Source of the DNA: Cryobacterium sp. GrIS_2_6
Lineage (GTDB): Bacteria > Actinomycetota > Actinomycetes > Actinomycetales > Microbacteriaceae
Assembly: GCF_035984545.1 (NCBI RefSeq)
Contig: NZ_JAXCHP010000001.1
Coordinates: 3,348,001 to 3,412,000 of the forward strand
Direction of reading: 5' to 3'
Length of the DNA: 64,000 bases
The translations under genes were made by a program, and so were the position numbers. Positions 54,175 through 62,633 of this stretch are shown here, one piece after another. Within the stretch, counting starts at the first letter, position 1. Every line of letters begins with the position of its first letter. The notes under the pieces are model-generated. The model worked only from the letters and a program-made list of their open reading frames with translations, did not search any database and was not told the origin of the DNA.

Positions 54175-55239
54175 ATGTCTCCTTCCACCCCCACCCGGCG
54201 CCACGGCGCCCGCGCTGTCGCGCTCGTCGCCGGCGTCGCAGCCATCGCCATCCTCGCCACCGGATGCTCCAGTTCTGCCTCGACCGACACCTCCACCGGT
54301 GCAGCAGCGTCCGGCTCCGGCGACAAGAACTACGCGATCACGTTCCTGCCGAAGAACCTCGGCAACGCCTACTTCGACACCTCCGACAAGGGCGGATCCA
54401 AGGCGATCACCGAATTCGGCGGAACCTACGCCGAGGTCGGCCCGGCGACCGCCGCGGCCGATGCCCAGGTCAGCTTCATCAACACGCTCACCCAGCAGGG
54501 AGTCGGCGCGATCATCATCTCCGCCGACGACCCCACGGCGATCGGCAGCGCCCTCAACGAGGCCCGAGCGGCCGGCACCAAGGTCGTCACCTTCGACTCG
54601 GACACCGACCCGCAGTACCGCGACCTGTACATCAACCAGGCCACGGCCGACGGCATCGCCAAAATCGAGGTCGACCTGATCACCAAGCAGATCGGCGACA
54701 CCGGCGAGGTCGCCATCCTCTCCGCCTCAGCTAACGCGACCAACCAGAACGCCTGGATCGAGACGATGAAGAAGGAACTCGCCGCGAACCACCCGAACGT
54801 CACGCTCGTCGACACCGTCTACGGCAACGACGATGACCAGACCTCCTTCGACAAGACGGCGGCCCTGCTCCAGTCGCACCCGAACCTGAAGGGCATCATC
54901 TCGCCCACAACGGTCGGCATCGCAGCGGCGGCCCGCTACCTGCAGACCTCGCAGTACAAGGGCAAGGTCGCGCTCACCGGTCTCGGCACGCCGAACCAGA
55001 TGCGTGACTACGTCAACGACGGCACGGTCACGGCATTCGCGCTCTGGAACCCGGCCGACCTCGGCTACCTCGCCGCCTTCGGCGCCAAGGCCCTGATCGA
55101 CGGGACCATCACCGGCAAGGAAGGCGACAAGTTCACCGCAGGCGCCCTCGGCGAATTCACCGTCGGCAAGGATGCCACCGTGCTCCTCGGCGAGCCGTTC
55201 ACGTTCACCAAGGAGAACATCGCGGACTTCAACTTCTAG
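54175..55239 (+). CDS. Rhamnose ABC importer substrate-binding lipoprotein
   Basis: A 354-residue lipoprotein: signal peptide ending in the lipobox LATGC, a Ser/Thr-rich linker, then a type I periplasmic-binding fold (FLPKNLGNAYFDTSDKGGSK, GAIIISADDPTAIGSALNEA, VVTFDSDTDPQYRDLYINQA). It resembles RhaS/autoinducer-2-binding proteins. It follows the permeases by 60 nt and delivers rhamnose to the importer. Confidence 0.9.
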   Translation: MSPSTPTRRHGARAVALVAGVAAIAILATGCSSSASTDTSTGAAASGSGDKNYAITFLPKNLGNAYFDTSDKGGSKAITEFGGTYAEVGPATAAADAQVSFINTLTQQGVGAIIISADDPTAIGSALNEARAAGTKVVTFDSDTDPQYRDLYINQATADGIAKIEVDLITKQIGDTGEVAILSASANATNQNAWIETMKKELAANHPNVTLVDTVYGNDDDQTSFDKTAALLQSHPNLKGIISPTTVGIAAAARYLQTSQYKGKVALTGLGTPNQMRDYVNDGTVTAFALWNPADLGYLAAFGAKALIDGTITGKEGDKFTAGALGEFTVGKDATVLLGEPFTFTKENIADFNF

Positions 55240-55363
55240 GTCGTTCCACCCGCACAACCCCGTATCACCCGCACTATCGCAGTGCCCGCGCGAGTCGGCT
55301 GCGGGGCGGATGCCGGTTGCATCCGTCCCGCGGCCTTGCGGGAATGCGCTCCGCACGGCAAGC

Positions 55364-55377
55364 TTGAATCGATTCAT
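55364..55377. promoter_or_regulatory. LacI-type operator 5, upstream of rhaM operon
   Basis: TTGAATCGATTCAT, the most symmetric of the set (GAATCGATTC core), 31 nt before rhaM. Confidence 0.8.
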
Positions 55378-55407
55378 TTTCGGAATCCGAACCAGCAAGG
55401 AACCTCA

Positions 55408-55800
55408 ATGTCGAGCAGCGATACCCAGCACCGCGTGTGCTTTCAGCTCCAGGTCAAGCCGGAGCTGATCCCCGAATACCGTCGCCGCCACGCCGCAGTC
55501 TGGCCCGACATGCTGCTGGCCCTCAAGAGCACGGGCTGGAACAACTACTCCATTTTCCTGCGCGACGACGGGCTGCTGATCGGCTACTTCGAGACCGCGA
55601 GCCTCGCCGCCGCCCAGGCGGGCATGGCCGCAACCGAGGTCAACGCCCGCTGGCAGGCCGAGATGGGCGACTTCTTCGTCGCCCTCGACGGTGCTCCCGA
55701 CACCGGTTTCCTCCCACTGACCGAGATCTTCAATCTGGAAGACCAACTCGACTCCCTCGCCGCCGCATCCGCTGCCCCGACCGAAAGAAGCACAACGTGA
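55408..55800 (+). CDS. rhaM: L-rhamnose mutarotase
   Basis: A 130-residue protein of the RhaM family: VCFQLQVKPELIPEYRRRHA, VWPDMLLALKSTGWNNYSIF, GYFETASLAAAQAGMAATEV and MGDFFVALDG. It interconverts the anomers of L-rhamnose, feeding the isomerase. The length is slightly over the usual 105 residues because of N- and C-terminal tails. AAGGA precedes ATG 55408. Its stop overlaps rhaI copy B (GTGA). Confidence 0.92.
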   Translation: MSSSDTQHRVCFQLQVKPELIPEYRRRHAAVWPDMLLALKSTGWNNYSIFLRDDGLLIGYFETASLAAAQAGMAATEVNARWQAEMGDFFVALDGAPDTGFLPLTEIFNLEDQLDSLAAASAAPTERSTT

Positions 55801-56963
55801 GCATCAGCCCCGACACCCTGGCCCAGCTCGAGGGGCAGGTCATCGAACTGCCGTCCTGGGCGTTCGGCAACTCCGGCACCCGGTTCAAGGTGTTCGGCAC
55901 GCCCGGCACCCCGCGCACCATCCAGGAGAAGATCTCCGACGCCGCGCAGGTGCACCAGGTCACCGGCCTCTCGCCGAAGGTGGCCCTGCACATCCCGTGG
56001 GACAAGGTCGACGACTACACCGGTCTGCGCGAGTTCGCCGCGGAGAAGGGTCTCACGCTCGGCACGGTCAACTCGAACACCTTCCAGGACGACGCCTACA
56101 AGTTCGGCAGCCTGACCCACCTCGATCCCAAGGTGCGCCAGATGGCGATCGACCACCACTTCGACTGCATCGACATCATGCACGCCACCGGCTCGGCCGA
56201 CCTGAAGATCTGGCTCGCGGACGGCACCAACTACCCGGGCCAGGGCGACATCCGCGGCCGGCAGGACCGCCTCGCGGACTCCCTCGCCCAGATCTACGCC
56301 CGGATCGGCGAGAACCAGCGCCTCGTCCTCGAGTACAAGTTCTTCGAGCCCGCTTTTTATCACACCGACGTGCCCGACTGGGGAACCAGCTACGCGCAGG
56401 TCGCCGCCCTCGGCGACCGCGCCATGGTCTGCCTGGACACCGGCCACCACGCACCCGGCACGAACATCGAGTTCATCGTCGCGCAGCTGCTCCGCCTCGG
56501 AAAGCTCGGCTCCTTCGACTTCAACTCCCGCTTCTACGCCGACGACGACCTCATCGTGGGCGCCGCGGACCCGTTCCAGCTGTTCCGGATCCTCTACGAA
56601 GTCATCCGCGGCGGCGGCTACGGACCTGACTCCACCGTCGCGTTCATGCTCGACCAGTGCCACAACGTCGAGGAGAAGATCCCCGGCCAGATCCGTTCCG
56701 TGCTCAACGTGCAGGAAATGACCGCCCGCGCCCTCTCCGTCGACACCGTCGCCCTCGCTGCCGCCCAGGAGGCCGGCGACGTCCTCGGCGCCAACGGCAT
56801 CATGATGGACGCCTTCTACTCCGACGTCCGCACCGACCTCGCCGCGTGGCGCGAGTCCCGCGGACTCGCCGCCGACCCGATCGCCGCGTTCAAGGCATCC
56901 GGTTACCAGGAGAAGATCTGCGCAGAACGCGTCGGCGGCACCCAGGCCGGCTGGGGCGCCTAG
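55797..56963 (+). CDS. rhaI: L-rhamnose isomerase, copy B
   Basis: A 388-residue L-rhamnose isomerase, same length as copy A. The first 134 residues differ at many positions (for example GLSPKVALHIPWDKVDDYTG, HLDPKVRQMAIDHHFDCIDI, MHATGSADLK), but from 56199 to 56961 no difference from copy A was seen at the DNA level. GTG 55797 overlaps the rhaM stop. Both copies keep the metal-ligand regions and should be active. Confidence 0.92.
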   Translation: MSISPDTLAQLEGQVIELPSWAFGNSGTRFKVFGTPGTPRTIQEKISDAAQVHQVTGLSPKVALHIPWDKVDDYTGLREFAAEKGLTLGTVNSNTFQDDAYKFGSLTHLDPKVRQMAIDHHFDCIDIMHATGSADLKIWLADGTNYPGQGDIRGRQDRLADSLAQIYARIGENQRLVLEYKFFEPAFYHTDVPDWGTSYAQVAALGDRAMVCLDTGHHAPGTNIEFIVAQLLRLGKLGSFDFNSRFYADDDLIVGAADPFQLFRILYEVIRGGGYGPDSTVAFMLDQCHNVEEKIPGQIRSVLNVQEMTARALSVDTVALAAAQEAGDVLGANGIMMDAFYSDVRTDLAAWRESRGLAADPIAAFKASGYQEKICAERVGGTQAGWGA

Positions 56964-57072
56964 ACCACCCTCCCCGCCGCAACAGTCGGGGCCCGACACC
57001 CCGCACCGCCCGTGCTTGCCCCCGCTCGTCCTGTGCCCTCTAGCTCCTCTCCCAGCCCCTGGAAAGCAGATC

Positions 57073-59112
57073 ATGACCACCAATCCCACGGCCGCGGCGC
57101 TCGTCGCCCGCTCCAACCGCCTCGGCGCGAACCCCAAGAACACGAACTACGCCGGGGGCAACACCTCCGCAAAGGGCACCGAGATCGACCCCGTCACCGG
57201 CACCACCATCGAGCTGCTCTGGGTCAAGGGTTCCGGCGGAGACCTCGGCACCCTCACCGAGTCCGGCCTCGCCGTGCTCCGCCTCGACCGGCTGCGCGCG
57301 ATGGTGGATGTCTACCCCGGCCTCGATCGTGAAGACGAGATGGTCGGCGCCCTCGACTACGCCCTGCACGGGCGCGGCGGCGCCGTCCCCTCGATCGACA
57401 CGGCGATGCACGGCCTGGTCGACGCGGCCCACGTCGACCACCTGCACCCGGACGCCGGCATCGCGATCGCGACGGCCGTCGACGGGGAAGAACTCACCGA
57501 CTCGATCTTCGGCCACCGGGTGATCTGGGTGCCCTGGCGCCGCCCCGGCTTCCAGCTCGGCCTCGACATCGCCGCGATCAAGGACGCCCACCCCGGCGCG
57601 ATCGGCGCGATCCTCGGCGGCCACGGCATCACCGCCTGGGGTGACACGAGCGAGGAGGCCGAGGCGAACTCGCTCTGGATCATCGAGACCGCCACCTCCT
57701 ACATCGAGGAGCACTCCAAGTCGGAGCCCTTCGGCGCCCCGCTCGAGGGCTTCGGCGCGCTCTCGGCGGCCGAGCGCCGCGCCAAGGCCGCCGCGCTTGC
57801 GCCGACCCTCCGCGGCCTCGTCTCCACCGACAGCGCCAAGGTCGGCCACTTCACCGACGCGCCCGAGGTCCTCGACTTCCTCGCCAGCGCCGAACACCCG
57901 AGGCTCGCCGGCCTCGGCACGAGCTGCCCCGACCACTTCCTGCGCACCAAGGTCACGCCGCTCCTGCTCGACCTCCCGGCGGACGCCTCGGTCGAGGAGT
58001 CCCTCGCCCGGCTCCACGAACTCCACGAGCAGTACCGCCTCGACTACCAGGCCTACTACGACCGGCACGCGACCCCGGAGTCGCCCGCCATCCGGGGTGC
58101 CGACCCGCTCATCGTGCTGATCCCGGGCGTCGGCATGTTCAGCTACGGCGCGAACAAGCAGACCGCGCGCGTCGCCGGCGAGTTCTACATCAACGCCATC
58201 CACGTGATGCGCGGAGCCGAGGGGCTCTCCCGCTACTCCCCGATCGACGAGGCCGAGAAGTTCGCCATCGAATACTGGGCGCTCGAAGAGGCCAAGCTCC
58301 AGCGGATGCCGAAGCCCAAGCCGCTCGCCGGACGGATCGCGCTCGTGACCGGCGCCGCGAGCGGCATCGGCAAGGCGATCGCCACCCGGCTCGCGGCCGA
58401 GGGCGCCTGCGTCGTGATCGCCGACCTCGATCTGGCCAAGGCGCAGGAGGCCGCAGCGGCGATCGGCGGCACGGATATCGCGATCGGCGTTCAGGCGAAC
58501 GTCACGGACGAGAACCAGGTTCAGGCCGGCATCGACGCCGCCGTGCTCGCCTTCGGCGGCCTCGACCTCGTCGTGAACAACGCCGGGCTCTCGCTCTCCA
58601 AGTCCCTGCTCGAGACCACGGTCGCCGACTGGGACCTGCAGCACAACGTGATGGCGAAGGGTTCCTTCCTTGTCTCGCGCGCCGCGGCCCGGGTGCTGAT
58701 CGACCAGAAGCTCGGCGGCGACATCATCTACATCTCCAGCAAGAACTCGGTCTTCGCGGGCCCGAACAACATCGCGTACTCGGCGACGAAGGCCGACCAG
58801 GCCCACCAGGTGCGCCTGCTGGCCGCCGAACTCGGCGAGTACGGCGTCAAGGTCAACGGCATCAACCCCGACGGTGTCGTGCGCGGCTCCGGCATCTTCG
58901 CCGGCGGCTGGGGAGCCAAGCGCGCCGCGGTCTACGGCGTCGACGAGCAGGACCTCGGCAAGTACTACGCCCAGCGCACCCTGCTCAAGCGCGAGGTGCT
59001 TCCCGAGAACGTCGCCAACGCGGTCTTCGTGCTGTGCACGAGCGACCTCAGCCACACCACCGGGCTGCACATCCCGGTCGACGCCGGCGTCGCCGCCGCC
59101 TTCCTGCGATGA
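57073..59112 (+). CDS. rhaE: Bifunctional rhamnulose-1-phosphate aldolase / lactaldehyde dehydrogenase
   Basis: A 679-residue fusion. Residues about 1-410 are a class II aldolase domain (NYAGGNTSAKGTEIDPVTG, VDHLHPDAGIAIATA with H-x-H, LGGHGITAWGDTSEEAEANS). From about 420 follows a short-chain dehydrogenase: ALVTGAASGIGKAIATRLAA, VNNAGLS, IYISSKNS and AYSATKADQ with Tyr-x-x-x-Lys. The family cleaves L-rhamnulose 1-phosphate and oxidises the L-lactaldehyde to lactate. It therefore gives an oxidative outlet, while fucO in set A is reductive. Confidence 0.9.
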   Translation: MTTNPTAAALVARSNRLGANPKNTNYAGGNTSAKGTEIDPVTGTTIELLWVKGSGGDLGTLTESGLAVLRLDRLRAMVDVYPGLDREDEMVGALDYALHGRGGAVPSIDTAMHGLVDAAHVDHLHPDAGIAIATAVDGEELTDSIFGHRVIWVPWRRPGFQLGLDIAAIKDAHPGAIGAILGGHGITAWGDTSEEAEANSLWIIETATSYIEEHSKSEPFGAPLEGFGALSAAERRAKAAALAPTLRGLVSTDSAKVGHFTDAPEVLDFLASAEHPRLAGLGTSCPDHFLRTKVTPLLLDLPADASVEESLARLHELHEQYRLDYQAYYDRHATPESPAIRGADPLIVLIPGVGMFSYGANKQTARVAGEFYINAIHVMRGAEGLSRYSPIDEAEKFAIEYWALEEAKLQRMPKPKPLAGRIALVTGAASGIGKAIATRLAAEGACVVIADLDLAKAQEAAAAIGGTDIAIGVQANVTDENQVQAGIDAAVLAFGGLDLVVNNAGLSLSKSLLETTVADWDLQHNVMAKGSFLVSRAAARVLIDQKLGGDIIYISSKNSVFAGPNNIAYSATKADQAHQVRLLAAELGEYGVKVNGINPDGVVRGSGIFAGGWGAKRAAVYGVDEQDLGKYYAQRTLLKREVLPENVANAVFVLCTSDLSHTTGLHIPVDAGVAAAFLR

Positions 59113-59194
59113 GCGGGGGCATCCGCTCGCGCACGGCAGCGTTCTCGCACAAGCGAGCGGATGCCGCTGGCCGCCCTGGTACCGAGGCTCGCCA

Positions 59195-59238
59195 TTCCGG
59201 TCGAGAGTTGCCGTTCCACCGGGCACTCTCGACCGGAA
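59195..59238. repeat. Palindromic repeat element, copy 2
   Basis: TTCCGGTCGAGAGT (59195-59208) pairs with ACTCTCGACCGGAA (59225-59238). Both arms match the core of the element at 43798-43849, with the loop also starting in a similar way. It sits between the aldolase fusion and rhaB copy B. Confidence 0.7.
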
Positions 59239-59263
59239 CGGCGACTCTCGCGGGGGTGCCGTC

Positions 59264-60745
59264 GTGGTGAGCAGCGCGGGGACCGTCGCCGCGATCGACC
59301 TCGGCGCATCGAGCGGACGGGTCATGCTCGGGCACGTCGGCCACAACGAGCTGCGACTCCGGCCGGTCGCCCGGTTCCCGAACCTGCCGGTGCGCACGAT
59401 CGACGGGCTGCACTGGGACATCCTCGACCTCTACCGCAACGTCCTCGCCGGCCTGCACTCCGCCGTGCGGGAGGAACCGGGGCTGCGGAGCGCCGCCGTC
59501 GACTCCTGGGCCGTCGACTACGCGCTCCTCTCCGGGCAGCGGATGCTCGGCAACCCGTTCCACTACCGGGACGAGCGCACGGCTGCGGGAGTCGAGTCGA
59601 TCCACGCCCTGGTGTCGCACGCCGAGCTCTACGCCGGGAACGGGCTCCAGTTCCTGCCGTTCAACACGCTGTACCAGTTGGCCGCAGAACGGCAGGCCGG
59701 CGGCCTCGACGGCGCGGACACGATGCTGCTGATTCCCGACCTGCTCGGCTTCTGGCTGACCGGGGAGCGCGTCGCCGAGCGCACCAACGCGTCGACGACC
59801 GGGCTGCTCGCGGTGTCGACAGGGCACGGGCACGGCCACGGTTCCGGTCATGGTTCCGGTCACGGTTCCGGTCACGGGGACTGGGACGATGCGCTCATCG
59901 CACGCCTCGGCCTGCCGCGCTCGATCTTCCCGCGGCTCGTCGACCCGGGCTCCCGGATCGGATCCCTGCTGCCCGGGGTGGCCCACGAGCTCGGGGCCGT
60001 TTCGCGACTGGACCTCGTCGCCGTCGGGTCGCACGACACGGCATCCGCTGTCGTCGCCGTGCCGATGAGGGACGAGAACGCCGCATACATCTCGTCGGGG
60101 ACCTGGTCGCTCGTCGGCGTCGAGCTGAACTCCCCGGTGCTGAGCGAGGAAAGCCGGGCCGCGAACTTCACCAACGAGGGCGGCGTCGACGGGCGGGTGC
60201 GCTACCTGCGCAACGTGATGGGACTCTGGCTGCTGAGCGAGTCGATGCGCAGCTGGGACCTGGAGGGCATCGCGTTCGAGCTGCCGTTCCTGCTCGCCCA
60301 GGCTGCGCAGGTGACCGGGCCGGTGACGGTCTTCGACGTCGACGACCCGGCTTTCCTTGCACCGGGGGACATGCCCGCGCGGATCCGCGAGCACTGCGCC
60401 GCACACGGGCTCGCCGCACCCGCGACCCCCGTCGACCTCGTGCGCAGCATCATCGAGAGCCTCGCAACGAAGTACGCCAGCACCCTGCGCGCTGCGAGCG
60501 AACTCTCGGGCACGAGCATCCGCACGGTGCACATCGTCGGCGGCGGCTCGCAGAACGAGCTGCTCTGCCAGCTGACCGCGAACCTCACCGGCCTGCCCGT
60601 GCTCGCGGGACCCGTCGAGGCGACCGCGATCGGGAACGTGCTGATCCAGGCGCGGGCGCAGGGCCTCGCCCACGGCAGCCTCGAGGCGCTCCGGACGCTC
60701 GTCGCCCAGGCATACTCGCCCCGCCACTACGAACCCCACGCCTGA
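59264..60745 (+). CDS. rhaB: Rhamnulokinase, copy B, with His/Gly-rich insertion
   Basis: A 493-residue kinase homologous to copy A: VAAIDLGASSGRVMLGHVGH, VDSWAVDYALL, NASTTGLLAVS, AAYISSGTWSLVGVELNSPV and VHIVGGGSQNELLCQLTANL. Immediately after NASTTGLLAVST there is a stretch of alternating Gly and His/Ser (six His in about 20 residues) encoded by 12-bp tandem units at about 59,825-59,877; copy A has a short turn there. The GTG start at 59264 follows a GGGGG; GTG 59267 is equally possible. Confidence 0.9.
   Translation: MVSSAGTVAAIDLGASSGRVMLGHVGHNELRLRPVARFPNLPVRTIDGLHWDILDLYRNVLAGLHSAVREEPGLRSAAVDSWAVDYALLSGQRMLGNPFHYRDERTAAGVESIHALVSHAELYAGNGLQFLPFNTLYQLAAERQAGGLDGADTMLLIPDLLGFWLTGERVAERTNASTTGLLAVSTGHGHGHGSGHGSGHGSGHGDWDDALIARLGLPRSIFPRLVDPGSRIGSLLPGVAHELGAVSRLDLVAVGSHDTASAVVAVPMRDENAAYISSGTWSLVGVELNSPVLSEESRAANFTNEGGVDGRVRYLRNVMGLWLLSESMRSWDLEGIAFELPFLLAQAAQVTGPVTVFDVDDPAFLAPGDMPARIREHCAAHGLAAPATPVDLVRSIIESLATKYASTLRAASELSGTSIRTVHIVGGGSQNELLCQLTANLTGLPVLAGPVEATAIGNVLIQARAQGLAHGSLEALRTLVAQAYSPRHYEPHA
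59825..59877 (+). repeat. 12-bp tandem repeat inside rhaB copy B
   Basis: Three units of ggttccggtcay follow shorter ggcac units, encoding the Gly-Ser-Gly-His repeats. The pattern is typical of replication slippage and keeps frame because the unit is 12 bp. Confidence 0.8.
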
Positions 60746-60822
60746 CCCCGCCCCGCCCTTCGCCTCCCCGCCCCGCAGGCCCCGCTCACCCTGCCGCGAG
60801 AGAGCGACGGGTGGGGGTGGGG

Positions 60823-61659
60823 TCAGGTTGCGGCGACGACCCCGGTGACGAGCAGGCCGGCGATCAGGAGGCCGAGCGCGACCCGGTACCCGATGAACAC
60901 CGCGATGCTGTGCTTCGCGACGAGCCGCAGCAGCCACGCGATCGTGGCATAGGCGACGAGGAAACTGACGACGGTGGCGACGATCGTGGGCACCCAGCCG
61001 ACAGAGGCCGAGATATCGCTCGCCGAGGAGAGGCCCTCATAGGCACCCGCAGCGGTCAGTGCCGGGATGGCGAGGAAGAAGGACAGCCGGGTCGCGGCGA
61101 CCCGGTCGAGGTTGCGGAACAGGCCGGCGCTGATGGTCGCACCGGAGCGGGACACGCCGGGGATCAGCGCGACACACTGCATGACGCCGATGACGAGCGC
61201 GTCCTTGAGGGTCGTCGATTCCTCCGGGCGGTTGCGCTTGCCGACACGCTCGGCGATGAACATCACGACACTCCAGCCGATCAGCCCGGCCGCGACGACC
61301 CACAGGTTGCGCAGCGGTCCCCCGATCAGGCCCTTGCCGAGAAAGCCGACGATGCCGATCGGCACCGAACCGGCGATGACGTACCAGGCGAAGCGGTAGT
61401 CGTGCGTGAGTCGCGCCTCACGGTGGAAGAGGCCCTGCCACCACGCCACGGCCAGGCGGATTATGTCGGCCCGGAAATACAGGATCACCGCGACGATCGC
61501 GCCGAACTGGATGATCGCCGTGAACGCGGTCACCCCCGGGTCGTCGAGCTTCAGCCCCAGGAGCTTCTCGGTGAGGGTCAGGTGTCCCGTGCTCGAGACC
61601 GGGAGGAATTCGGTGATTCCCTCGACGATGCCGAGAATCAGCGCTTGGATCAGGTTCAT
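60823..61659 (-). CDS. uppP: Undecaprenyl-diphosphatase (UppP/BacA)
   Basis: A 278-residue membrane protein with the family signatures LGIVEGITEFLPVSSTGHL (catalytic Glu region) and IPGVSRSGATISAGLF (catalytic Ser/Arg region), plus about eight helices. It recycles undecaprenyl diphosphate to the monophosphate lipid carrier for peptidoglycan. ATG 61659 starts the conserved N-terminus directly. Its neighbours do not suggest a shared function. Confidence 0.95.
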   Translation of the reverse strand: MNLIQALILGIVEGITEFLPVSSTGHLTLTEKLLGLKLDDPGVTAFTAIIQFGAIVAVILYFRADIIRLAVAWWQGLFHREARLTHDYRFAWYVIAGSVPIGIVGFLGKGLIGGPLRNLWVVAAGLIGWSVVMFIAERVGKRNRPEESTTLKDALVIGVMQCVALIPGVSRSGATISAGLFRNLDRVAATRLSFFLAIPALTAAGAYEGLSSASDISASVGWVPTIVATVVSFLVAYATIAWLLRLVAKHSIAVFIGYRVALGLLIAGLLVTGVVAAT

Positions 61660-61844
61660 GCTGGTGCCTTTGCGTGGAGTGCGGACAGGAAATCGGCGCC
61701 GGGCGGCGGTGGACGGGCCGAAGACCTCGTGCAGCAGAAGGTTAGGCCGCCGAACCTGCCCGCCGCCTGACCGGCACGCCCGTCACCCCTGTTGACCTGC
61801 ACCGTTCACACGGGCGGCACGCGGGCACTGCGTACGATTGCCCC

Positions 61845-62633
61845 ATGCCCACCGTCGGAGTCTGCGAAGACGACCCCCTCATCCGCCGGGTGCTCGCCGA
61901 GGCCCTCGGCGGCGCCGGCTACAGCCTGCTGCTCGCGCACACCGGCGCGGAGGCGGTCGCTCTGTTCGGCCCTGGACAGCCCGTCGACGTGATCGTGCTC
62001 GACATCGGCCTGCCCGACTCCGACGGTCGCGACGTCTGCCAGGCCCTCCGGGCCGCCGGACAGCTCGCACCCGTGCTCTTCCTCACTGCGCGAACGGGCG
62101 TGCAGGACATCGTCACCGGCTTCCACGCCGGAGGGGACGACTACCTCGGCAAGCCGTTCGCGCTCGCCGAGGTGCTCGTGCGGGTCGGCGCCCTGGCTCG
62201 CCGGGGCAGGCCGGAGCCGTACCGGCAGCCGGCGGGCCTCCGCCTCGACCCCCAGCGGTTCACGGTGGCCAGGGCCGACCTCGAGATCGCCGTCACGCCG
62301 ACCGAGTTCCGGATGCTCGCAGCCCTGCTCGCCCGCCCTGGCGAGGTCGTCCGCCGGCGCGACCTGGTCGCGGCCGCGTGGCCGCACGGCGCCATCGTCG
62401 CCGAGAACACCGTCGATTCCTATGTGCGCAGGCTGCGCCGCAAGCTCGAACTGCTCGACGGCGAGAGCGACGGCGACGGCGACGGCGACCGCGACAGTGA
62501 AGGCAGCGACCGCGGCGACCACGAAGGCGGCGGTGCCGTTGCGCTCGCCGGGCCAGGGGCGGATGCCGCCCGCGAGTCTCCGCCGTCGCGACGGATCGAG
62601 ACCGTGCGCGGCGTCGGGTACGCCCTCCGATGA
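61845..62633 (+). CDS. OmpR/PhoB-family response regulator
   Basis: A 262-residue regulator. The receiver domain (1-115) has acidic VCEDDPL, phospho-acceptor Asp in VIVLDIGLPDSDG and Lys in GGDDYLGKPF. The winged-helix domain shows VTPTEFRMLAALLARPGEVV and VDSYVRRLRRKLELL. Between the last helix and the final hairpin (SRRIETVRGVGYALR) there is a low-complexity Asp/Gly/Ser/Glu-rich insertion of about 45 residues, unusual for the family, which normally has a very short link here. It overlaps the kinase start as ATGA. Confidence 0.92.
   Translation: MPTVGVCEDDPLIRRVLAEALGGAGYSLLLAHTGAEAVALFGPGQPVDVIVLDIGLPDSDGRDVCQALRAAGQLAPVLFLTARTGVQDIVTGFHAGGDDYLGKPFALAEVLVRVGALARRGRPEPYRQPAGLRLDPQRFTVARADLEIAVTPTEFRMLAALLARPGEVVRRRDLVAAAWPHGAIVAENTVDSYVRRLRRKLELLDGESDGDGDGDRDSEGSDRGDHEGGGAVALAGPGADAARESPPSRRIETVRGVGYALR

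Noticed and set aside
59161..61770. Long plus-strand frame overlapping rhaB copy B and uppP
   Set aside because: Arg/Ala-rich with no motif; the overlapped frames encode recognisable proteins.
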